From Syntrophaceae bacterium (lineage in GTDB: Bacteria; Desulfobacterota; Syntrophia; Syntrophales; Smithellaceae), in NCBI GenBank assembly GCA_009773315.1, contig WRPE01000020.1, positions 1-49,071 of the forward strand: DNA of 49,071 nucleotides, in the 5' to 3' direction. How positions within the stretch are numbered: position 1 is the stretch's first letter; each line of letters begins with the position of its first letter. Positions 42,923-49,071 of the stretch are shown here, one piece after another. A program made the position numbers and the translations under genes. Under the pieces are notes generated by a model. That model was given only the letters and a program-made list of their open reading frames with translations, ran no database searches and was not told the origin of the DNA.

Positions 42923-44398
42923 TTAGAGTTGCCGGTTAAATTCTCCGGCAAAACGCTGATCGCCGATGAGCTGCCGCACCGCGTTGAATGATCCCATGAT
43001 ACTGCCCATGACCCCCGGCGCCATAGCGTTTTGTCCGGCCAGACATAATCCGCCAATGGGCAGATTATTTAAAGAGGCTATTTTCAGCAGTTGACGGGCG
43101 GAACGTAACACGCCATAACAGGACCCTTCGGGACAATTCATGTAATCGCGCAGCGTCAAAGGCGTGAACACATCCAGGATTAGTGCATTTTTCAGAGGTC
43201 CGAATAGTTCCTCGGCTTTCCTCAATAGATCACAGGCCATCGCCAGTTTCTTTTCCTCATAGGCCGCCCCACGCCGCCCGGTCAACGTATTTTCCCAGGA
43301 ACTCCAATCGTTATAGAGCGAACGGGTAATAATAGACAGTAAATTGGTTCCCTGATCATCGCCGCGCCGTATCTGATAAAAAATGCCGTCATCGATAAAA
43401 CCGCGCTCGTCTGCGTGCAGACGGTAAATATTATAATCGACTTCCCCGTGCGCCGCGGCATCAACACTGGCCTGCACGGCAATCACGCCGTCTGTTTCCT
43501 CAAGCGCTGCAATTCTCTCGCGCAAAGACGCACGCAGAGCACTTTCATCCAGCAGGCCGAGTAATGTCTTCGGATGGATTGCCGCTACCACTGCGTCCGC
43601 AGGTAAATCAACGCCCTTATCCAAGCTGATCGAGACTACGTTACCGCCTTCGAGATTAATTTTCCGCACGGACTGATTAAGAATAAGATTTCCGCCCAGT
43701 TCGGTAAAACGCGCGGCAAAGACATCCGCCATTTTGGCGCCGCCATCTTTTAACCGCCACGACGAAAATAAATACCCGGCCACCACCATGTGATGAAAGA
43801 TCACCGGACAATCGTTAAGCTGGACGCCGATGAGTTGGCAGGGCACCGCCAGAACGGCGCGCAATCGCGGAGACGCCGCAAGGTCATCGAGCAACTCTCC
43901 CATCGGCCGGAAATGATCCATATGCTGAAAGGGATTGCCCGAATTGAGAAAGAAAGATGGCGCCATCATGGTTCCGGCAATCTCGCGTAAATTTTTCATC
44001 AGAACATCGAGCGCGGCGCTGTCGAGCGGAAACGCCTTCCGCAGATTTTTTTCATACGCGTCAATACCAACCGGCAGGTCGAAAACAAAATCATCAAAAA
44101 TGTATCGGTCGGTTACACGCTCGTCCCCCATGCGGTAAAACAAATCATCCACGGAAATACCCAGAACGCCAAACATTTTGCCCAGCGGTTCGAAAGTATC
44201 CAGCGCGCCGACATAATGCACGCCCACGGGACAATCGATCCCCCGTCGCGAATAAGAGCGCATCAGGCCGCCCGGCTCCCGATTTTTGTCCACAATCGTA
44301 ACGTGGTAATCCAGAAGCGACAGCAGAATGCCCGTGGACAAACCGCCAACGCCTGCGCCGATGACAACAATATTCTTCCCTTCAACCGGATTTCTCAT
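42923..44398 (-). CDS. FAD-dependent oxidoreductase, phytoene-desaturase/RetSat-like
   Basis: 491 residues. The Rossmann FAD motif VVIGAGVGGLSTGILL (residues 11-26) is followed by DKNREPGGLMRSY. The C-terminus closes the FAD site with GLCLAGQNAMAPGVMGSIMG. CrtI-like family members dehydrogenate, isomerise or saturate polyene chains. This activity suits a polyene product, although a CrtI-like enzyme is not a fixed part of canonical aryl-polyene clusters. It ends about 107 bases before the ACP. Confidence 0.88.
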   Translation of the reverse strand: MRNPVEGKNIVVIGAGVGGLSTGILLSLLDYHVTIVDKNREPGGLMRSYSRRGIDCPVGVHYVGALDTFEPLGKMFGVLGISVDDLFYRMGDERVTDRYIFDDFVFDLPVGIDAYEKNLRKAFPLDSAALDVLMKNLREIAGTMMAPSFFLNSGNPFQHMDHFRPMGELLDDLAASPRLRAVLAVPCQLIGVQLNDCPVIFHHMVVAGYLFSSWRLKDGGAKMADVFAARFTELGGNLILNQSVRKINLEGGNVVSISLDKGVDLPADAVVAAIHPKTLLGLLDESALRASLRERIAALEETDGVIAVQASVDAAAHGEVDYNIYRLHADERGFIDDGIFYQIRRGDDQGTNLLSIITRSLYNDWSSWENTLTGRRGAAYEEKKLAMACDLLRKAEELFGPLKNALILDVFTPLTLRDYMNCPEGSCYGVLRSARQLLKIASLNNLPIGGLCLAGQNAMAPGVMGSIMGSFNAVRQLIGDQRFAGEFNRQL

Positions 44399-44415
44399 GG
44401 ATGGGGTCCTTTGGC

Positions 44416-45081
44416 TTATTCCATAAGCTGCGGCTCATCTTGAACCGCCTCGGATTCGATCAGCGTCATCATCAGCGTGTAACTGACCAGTTCCGACGCG
44501 TGGAGTTCTATGGTTGAATAGGGGTTAAACGGCCTTCCCGTCAACGTCACACTGCGTTTTAAACTACCGCCTTCCGAGTAGCGTCGGATTTGGATGCGCC
44601 CGTCACGACCCTCCGACACATCAATCCAACCGCCTTGTTTTTTATGGCGGCGGCAGACTCTTTCACCTGCGGCCAGAACACCCTGTTGCGCAAGCGCTTC
44701 CTGCGGCGCAAGAAAAATCAGGTCGATATCGTCCATCATATTTCGGGCAAAGTCCCCCGAATCAAAGGGCGGCAACGCCCGGCTGATTTTCAGCCCATCC
44801 GGCCCCGCGGCGGCTTCAAAAATAACCATGCCCTCCGCACTCATGAGGGCGCAGGAAATCGACCGCGTAACAGGATCCGTAATCGTCACACCGATCATGA
44901 CCGTCTGCGTTTTTCCCGCTGCGCGCACTTCAATCGCGTGGATAAGACGTGTTTTTTCCGTAAAAAACGGAGACGGGCACGTAAACGTTTTTCCCAGCGA
45001 ACCCGTGGGCGGCCGAACTAGCGGCAATGCCGCGCAAGACACGAGTAGAAAAGAGCCTATCAGCAAAAGGAGGCCTTTCAT
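44416..45081 (-). CDS. DUF3261-like outer-membrane lipoprotein
   Basis: 221 residues. Signal peptide MKGLLLLIGSFLLVSCAALP with lipobox LVSC, C16 lipidated. The body is beta-rich without known catalytic residues. A DUF3261-type lipoprotein beside LolA and an MMPL exporter is a hallmark of aryl-polyene clusters, where it is thought to help place the product in the outer membrane. It overlaps the LolA gene by 4 bases. Assignment rests on context, lipobox and length. Confidence 0.72.
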   Translation of the reverse strand: MKGLLLLIGSFLLVSCAALPLVRPPTGSLGKTFTCPSPFFTEKTRLIHAIEVRAAGKTQTVMIGVTITDPVTRSISCALMSAEGMVIFEAAAGPDGLKISRALPPFDSGDFARNMMDDIDLIFLAPQEALAQQGVLAAGERVCRRHKKQGGWIDVSEGRDGRIQIRRYSEGGSLKRSVTLTGRPFNPYSTIELHASELVSYTLMMTLIESEAVQDEPQLME

Positions 45082-45707
45082 TGAACGTCCTGAAACACGG
45101 AAGGATGAATGCCTTTATTGATGACGACTTGCTGAAAGTCAATCCGGGTTTCGGCGGTGACGCTTTCTACAATCCGCACGGATTTAACCGCCGCATCTTT
45201 GCGGGAAACCGTAATTTCAATTTTTTCGATCATGCCGGCCATGCTCTTGCCAACCGGCGTCAGAGTAATCTGCGTGCTTGGTCCTTCCTTGAGGGTGGCG
45301 GTAAAGGAGGGATTGGAATCAAACTTGCCGCTCATCCAGCCTGCCACTTCATTAAGCACAATTTTCATCGCCTGCGCGCCGCCGGTTTTATCTTCAACCA
45401 TTTTACCCCCGGAGGCGATATAGCGTTTCGTATTCCCGCGGCCGGAAACAACCACACTCTTGATGGGTTTACTATATTCCCAGCGGATGGAATCCGGCGC
45501 GGCATAATAAAACTTCCCTTCCGAGATCAGCGGTCTGGCCAGAATTTTCATAAATTTCTTCTGCACAAAATCGGCGGAAATGGTCGAAATGCGCGCCGAA
45601 TCCCTGCGCAGTTGTTCAAAGTCGTCCGCACGCACGCTCGCCGGCAGAAACATCAGCCAAATCAGCAAAACCAGCCATGTTTTTTTCATAGAAGCAACCA
45701 GACTCAT
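45078..45707 (-). CDS. LolA-family periplasmic carrier protein
   Basis: 209 residues from the ATG at 45707. The frame is open to a TTG at 45713, and another ATG at 45689 begins the core signal peptide MKKTWLVLLIWLMFLPASVRA, so the start is uncertain. LolA-like features: ISTISADFVQKKFMKIL at the mature N-terminus and SEGKFYYAAPDSIRWEYSKP, the lipid-binding beta region. Cluster-encoded LolA proteins are thought to carry the product across the periplasm, working with the MMPL exporter and the lipoprotein. Confidence 0.9.
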   Translation of the reverse strand: MSLVASMKKTWLVLLIWLMFLPASVRADDFEQLRRDSARISTISADFVQKKFMKILARPLISEGKFYYAAPDSIRWEYSKPIKSVVVSGRGNTKRYIASGGKMVEDKTGGAQAMKIVLNEVAGWMSGKFDSNPSFTATLKEGPSTQITLTPVGKSMAGMIEKIEITVSRKDAAVKSVRIVESVTAETRIDFQQVVINKGIHPSVFQDVQ

Positions 45708-45709
45708 AA

Positions 45710-46444
45710 TCAAAACATCCCACCATTGATGGCAATGACCTGCCCCGTGATATATGAAGCATCATCCGAACACAAAAAGCGGATCACACGGGCGACTTCT
45801 TCGGGTTTCCCCACCCGCGCCATCGGGATGGCGCTTTTAATCATGTTTGCGTCCATTGGCAGGCTGCTTAGCATGTCTGTTTCAATGGGACCCGGCGCAA
45901 CCACATTGACACGAATGCCGAAACGCGCCACCTCTTTGGATAGGGAACGCGTGGCGGCGTTGACCCCGGCCTTGGCCGCCGCGTAATTCGCTTGGCCGCG
46001 GTTGGGGATCATGGCCGAGATGGAAGAAACAGAGACAATCGCGCCGCGTTTCTTCCTGACCATTTCGCGCAAGACGGGCTTTGTTACATTAAAAAACCCA
46101 TTGAGTGTTGTATTAATAACACGGTGCCACTCGTCGTCCCCCATCAGCATAAAGAGACCGTCGGCGGTGACGCCGGCGTTATTGACCAGGACATCAATTC
46201 TTTTATGTTCCTCAACAACTTTCGCCAGCGCTTCTTTCACTTCTTCAGCGTTGGCCACGTCGAATTTTCGTATCTCACCCGCCTGCCCCACGGCTTGAAC
46301 CTGCGCCAGCGTTTCAGCCGCCGCCGCCTCGTTGGCGTTGTAATTGATCACGACATAGTAACCGGTTCTGGCCAACTCCACCGCCGTCGCGCGGCCGATA
46401 CCCCGGCTGGCCCCCGTCACAATAGCTATCTTTTTTTCACCCAT
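45710..46444 (-). CDS. fabG: 3-oxoacyl-ACP reductase (FabG family)
   Basis: 244 residues, short-chain dehydrogenase. NADPH-binding GASRGIG (11-17), NNAGVT (88-93), and the catalytic set S141, Y154 and K158 (QANYAAAKAG). It reduces the beta-ketoacyl-ACP formed by the KS enzymes to the hydroxyacyl-ACP. It is the second gene of the operon, after the dehydratase; both are needed to make conjugated double bonds when no enoyl reductase follows. No enoyl reductase gene is present in the window. Confidence 0.94.
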   Translation of the reverse strand: MGEKKIAIVTGASRGIGRATAVELARTGYYVVINYNANEAAAAETLAQVQAVGQAGEIRKFDVANAEEVKEALAKVVEEHKRIDVLVNNAGVTADGLFMLMGDDEWHRVINTTLNGFFNVTKPVLREMVRKKRGAIVSVSSISAMIPNRGQANYAAAKAGVNAATRSLSKEVARFGIRVNVVAPGPIETDMLSSLPMDANMIKSAIPMARVGKPEEVARVIRFLCSDDASYITGQVIAINGGMF

Positions 46445-46470
46445 GATCTTAATGATCTCCTTATTTCATT

Positions 46471-46893
46471 TCAGGATACATCATGATTCAGGCGTATGGC
46501 CTGAAGTATCGCCGTAAGCAGGATATCGTCACCGGATTTCACTTCGCCTTCGATCACACCATATTCATCAAACGCATATAAACTTCTGACAGCTACCGTG
46601 ATACGTGTGCCCAGAGGGATGAAATCCTTTTTAAATTCGGCAGACTTGATACCGACCAGCCAGCCTTTAACACTATCTTTCCCTTCTTTTTTTCGTTTGT
46701 AACTTTCCACCAAGGCGGCAGTCTGGGCAAGCGCTTCAATTAAAATAAGCGAACCAACCGTCCGGCCGTCGCAAAGAGGCCAGTGCTCATTGACCACAGC
46801 GGCGGCAATGCCGGAATTATCCTTTAGTTCTATGATGTCCGTGATGATTCTGATCGGTTCACGATGCGGAATCAACGATTCGATATCGATCAT
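46471..46893 (-). CDS. FabZ-like (ApeP/ApeI-type) hotdog dehydratase
   Basis: 140 residues. SLIPHREPIRIITDII matches the FabZ LPHRxP signature with its catalytic His, and the acidic catalytic residue is expected in LILIEALAQTAALVE. It is shorter and more divergent than housekeeping FabZ, as is usual for aryl-polyene dehydratases. First gene of the leftward biosynthetic operon. It dehydrates the beta-hydroxyacyl-ACP to the trans-enoyl chain. Confidence 0.87.
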   Translation of the reverse strand: MIDIESLIPHREPIRIITDIIELKDNSGIAAAVVNEHWPLCDGRTVGSLILIEALAQTAALVESYKRKKEGKDSVKGWLVGIKSAEFKKDFIPLGTRITVAVRSLYAFDEYGVIEGEVKSGDDILLTAILQAIRLNHDVS

Positions 46894-47127
46894 CGGCTTG
46901 TTCTCTCTTTTTTTTCAAATTAATGAGAAAATGCTTCAGAAGTCAACAAAAAACATTTTGGCGGCTCCTGCATCAAATAACCGGAGATTCGGACATGGGG
47001 TTTTCCTTAAAAAAACCAATATTGTTTTTTTTCTTTATTTCTTATAGATAATGAACCACCCTGCAACAAGCTACGGGGAATATGACCCGGAGAGAGTCAA
47101 AAAAACATTTTATAAATTAAAATCATT
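46894..47127. other. Divergent promoter region between the dehydratase operon and the AMP-ligase
   Basis: 234 AT-rich bases between two outward-facing genes, which must hold promoters for both. Several A/T tracts (47008-47045) and candidate -10 elements (TATAGATAAT at 47043-47052) occur, but no pair is convincing. A short frame starting at 47051 runs into the AMP-ligase gene in another frame and has no supporting features. Confidence 0.4.
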
Positions 47128-48510
47128 ATGGCCATCGAAGAAAAAGACCATTTTATCACTGCTTATAAGAAAATTCTGGTTCCGTCTAAAACGCTCTGCC
47201 GGAAAGAGTTCACGTATTCCGGATATACCTACGGTGAAATTTTTGAACTGGCCGCCGGGTTAAAAAAAACCTTAACCAGGCGCGGTGCGGAAAAATCAGT
47301 TTGTCTGTGCACGGAAAATAAAGCCGTGGTCGCCGCTTCCATTCTGGCCTCGCTTGCGGGTGCCTGCAAACTGATCCTGCCTCATTCGTTTTCTACGCAC
47401 GCCCTGATGGAAATGTATGACGCGGTTGGTTTCGACACCGCCATCGCCGATCATCCAGAAGAAATGCCCGGCGTGGAAATCATCACACCAATAGCTGGAA
47501 ACCCCGACGATTTAAATCCAGAAAGCATGCGCAATCCTGACGAGCCTTTTTTGAGCCTTTTTACCGGCGGCTCAACCGGCAAACCCAGAGTCTGGTCAAA
47601 ATCGCCCCGCAATTTACTGGCGGAGGCCTTATACATAAAAGATAAATTCGATCTGACACCCAAAGATCTGTTTATATCGACCGTTCCACCTTATCACATT
47701 TACGGCCTGCTGTTTTCCATTCTAACGCCTTTTCTGGCCCATGCCAGGGTCATGCCGGAAATATACACCTTCCCGCAGGAAATCATCTCCACCATCAACC
47801 GGCATAAGGCCACCGTGCTGGTCAGCGTTCCGATTCATTACCGGTCTTTAAAAGTCGAGAATCTGTCCACGCCGTCGCTCCAGATCGCATTTTCTTCTTC
47901 CGGTGTTTTAAACCGCTCCGACGCGATACATTTCCTGAAAAAAACCGGCCTGGGCATTACGGAAATCTATGGTTCAACTGAAACGGGAGGCATCGCCTCG
48001 CGCAGTATCCGGGAAAACACGAACAGCTGGAAGCCCGCGGATGTGGTATCCTGGCGACTGTCCGGTAAGCGATTGGCCGTGCGTTCCGATTTTGTGTCTC
48101 GCGAAATGGAAATGGACGCCGATGGCTTTTGCGTGACCGGCGACGAAGTAGAGCCGGATAAAAACGACCGTTTTATTCTGCTGGGGCGCGCTGACGGCAT
48201 TGTCAAGGTTGCCGGTAAACGCGTCGATCTCTTGGATGTCCAGAACAAAATCAAGATGTTACCCACCGTGCGCGACGCAGTCGTCATTGCGCTCCCCGTT
48301 GAAAAGAGCCGCGAAAGCGTGATTGCCGCGCTGGTTGCCTGCGAGCTCACTGAAATGCAGCTCAAAAAAATGATTTTGGAAAAGCTCGATCCTTACGCCA
48401 TGCCCCGACGCATTAAGATTGTTTCATCCATCACCCAAACCGCCACCGGCAAAATCGACTTCCGCCGCGTTGAACAGATGTTCCTGAGTGAAAAAGATAA
48501 AACCGCTTAG
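47128..48510 (+). CDS. AMP-forming ligase, aryl-polyene-type (ApeH-like)
   Basis: 460 residues, shorter than FadD. ANL motifs: LFTGGSTGKPRVWSK (A3), EIYGSTETGG (A5), LLGRADGIVKVAGKRVDL (A8 hinge) and the catalytic Lys in TATGKIDFRRVEQM. The K-R-V following STGKP is unusual relative to the KGV/KGI of acyl-CoA synthetases and is seen in ligases that load carrier proteins. It likely activates the aryl starter made via the ammonia-lyase and loads it onto ACP. It is divergent from the main operon. Confidence 0.87.
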   Translation: MAIEEKDHFITAYKKILVPSKTLCRKEFTYSGYTYGEIFELAAGLKKTLTRRGAEKSVCLCTENKAVVAASILASLAGACKLILPHSFSTHALMEMYDAVGFDTAIADHPEEMPGVEIITPIAGNPDDLNPESMRNPDEPFLSLFTGGSTGKPRVWSKSPRNLLAEALYIKDKFDLTPKDLFISTVPPYHIYGLLFSILTPFLAHARVMPEIYTFPQEIISTINRHKATVLVSVPIHYRSLKVENLSTPSLQIAFSSSGVLNRSDAIHFLKKTGLGITEIYGSTETGGIASRSIRENTNSWKPADVVSWRLSGKRLAVRSDFVSREMEMDADGFCVTGDEVEPDKNDRFILLGRADGIVKVAGKRVDLLDVQNKIKMLPTVRDAVVIALPVEKSRESVIAALVACELTEMQLKKMILEKLDPYAMPRRIKIVSSITQTATGKIDFRRVEQMFLSEKDKTA

Positions 48511-48519
48511 AGGTAAAAA

Positions 48520-48978
48520 ATGACAGCGCAGGAAATCATTGATCTCTTCGGGCTGGAACCCCTTCAGGAAGAAGGCGGGTTTTTCAGATCGTCCTATCGC
48601 TCATCGGATATTCTACCGGCCACAGCGCTTCCGAGGCGCTACGACGGACCACATTCTCTGGGCTCGGCAATCTACTATATGCTGACACCCACAAGCTGCT
48701 CGCGGATGCATCGGTTGCCGACCGATGAACTATTTCACTTTTATCTGGGAGCACCGGTAAGCCTCCTTTTACTTTATCCCGACGGCACATCGGATATTCT
48801 CACGCTGGGACAGGATATTCAAAACGGACAGATTCTCCAGGCGCTCGTTCCGCGCGGTTGTTGGCAGGGCGCGTATCTTACCGCCGGCGGCGCATTCGCC
48901 TTGATGGGCGCGACGATGTGTCCGGGATTCGATTACAGCGACTATGAATCGGGCGATCGCCAAACGCTCATTTTATAA
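48520..48978 (+). CDS. DUF985 cupin-family protein
   Basis: 152 residues, 9 bases after the ligase stop behind GAGG. The Cupin_5/DUF985 signature is clear: EEGGFFRSSYRS, IYYMLTP, MHRLPTDELFHFYLGAPV and VPRGCWQGAYL, with GATMCPGFDYSDYE near the end. The family binds a small ligand in a cupin barrel and has no firm general function. Co-transcription with the AMP-ligase is likely, so a role in starter handling is possible but unproven. The insertion-sequence edge lies directly after its stop. Confidence 0.92.
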   Translation: MTAQEIIDLFGLEPLQEEGGFFRSSYRSSDILPATALPRRYDGPHSLGSAIYYMLTPTSCSRMHRLPTDELFHFYLGAPVSLLLLYPDGTSDILTLGQDIQNGQILQALVPRGCWQGAYLTAGGAFALMGATMCPGFDYSDYESGDRQTLIL

Positions 48979-49071
48979 TACTCCCCAAAAACTGGACAGG
49001 AGGATAAGGTGGGTGATAGTCTGCCATAACCGAGAAGGAGAGAGGATATGGCGAAGAAAATGCGGAAGAGT
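48979..49071 (+). mobile_element. Left end of an insertion sequence, probably IS3-like (cut by the window)
   Basis: TACTCCCCAAAAACTGGACA right after the DUF985 stop resembles the terminal repeats of many IS3-family elements. A leader with AAGGAGAGAGG and the start of a basic protein (MAKKMRKS) follow. The far end is outside the window, so family and completeness are open. Confidence 0.65.
49048..49071 (+). CDS. Transposase OrfA-like, first 8 codons only
   Basis: ATG at 49048 behind AAGGAGAGAGG, encoding MAKKMRKS before the window ends. A Lys/Arg-rich N-terminus of this kind is typical of IS3-family OrfA. Only the context supports the call. Confidence 0.5.

Noticed and set aside
47051-47263. 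A 70-codon reading frame starting upstream of, and then overlapping, the AMP-ligase in another frame
   Set aside because: It has no recognisable domain or clear ribosome site and runs through the ligase's own coding region; an N-terminal frameshift of the ligase was considered but nothing matched the family start.
1-49071. tRNA or rRNA genes
   Set aside because: No cloverleaf with a T-loop signature or rRNA-like stretch was noticed in any intergenic region.

Overview
The window is Gram-negative chromosomal DNA. It carries Zn-type L31, RF1, a sigma-54 response regulator, LolA and lipoprotein signals, MMPL and LpxL-like proteins, and radical SAM proteins of the kind common in Desulfobacterota. 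I read it as a deltaproteobacterium, perhaps a Syntrophales-like one. That placement is inference from gene content; there is no rRNA or tRNA here to test it.

Layout. (1) 1-900: a frameshifted, truncated type III DNA methyltransferase. (2) 1.07-11.8 kb: core genes, namely a deoxyhypusine-synthase-family enzyme, a histidine kinase/sigma-54 response regulator pair, a DEAD-box helicase with a patatin-like lipoprotein, then rho, rpmE (L31), prfA (RF1) and a P1-family peptidase. (3) 11.9-16.9 kb: a minus-strand pseudopilin operon that looks richer in G and C: a FimT/GspH-like protein, a PilV-like protein, and a 1359-residue protein fusing a prepilin, a CFI-box segment, a PilX-like segment and a large secreted region. 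(4) 17.1-46.9 kb: a long, almost uninterrupted minus-strand biosynthetic operon. (5) 47.1-49.0 kb: a divergent AMP-ligase and a DUF985 cupin, then the edge of an insertion sequence.

The biosynthetic block is of aryl-polyene/flexirubin type. It encodes a FabZ-like dehydratase, FabG, LolA, a DUF3261-like lipoprotein, a phytoene-desaturase-like flavoprotein, ACP, three intact ketosynthases plus two degenerate partners, a PlsC acyltransferase, an aromatic amino acid lyase (likely starter supply), a thioesterase, a glycosyltransferase, an MMPL exporter fused to a methyltransferase, and two AMP-forming ligases. The downstream half departs from textbook aryl-polyene clusters. It has two copies of a two-gene unit (small HTH-like protein plus BtrH-like Cys-His-Asp protein), an LpxL-like acyltransferase, an ABC-2 exporter, a second ACP with a second active/degenerate ketosynthase pair, a one-chain DAK2-DegV (fatty-acid-kinase-like) protein and two B12-type radical SAM proteins. 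My inference is an aryl-capped, enzymatically tailored polyene lipid exported to the outer envelope.

Several structures are not explained by genes. Heptanucleotide-period arrays sit at three junctions of the operon, and in each the upstream gene's stop codon lies inside the array; one array of 22 units fills the whole gap between two genes. There is also a GC-rich dispersed palindrome that creates a false start, a long imperfect inverted repeat at 28.9 kb, and a frameshifted HigA-type antitoxin without its toxin.
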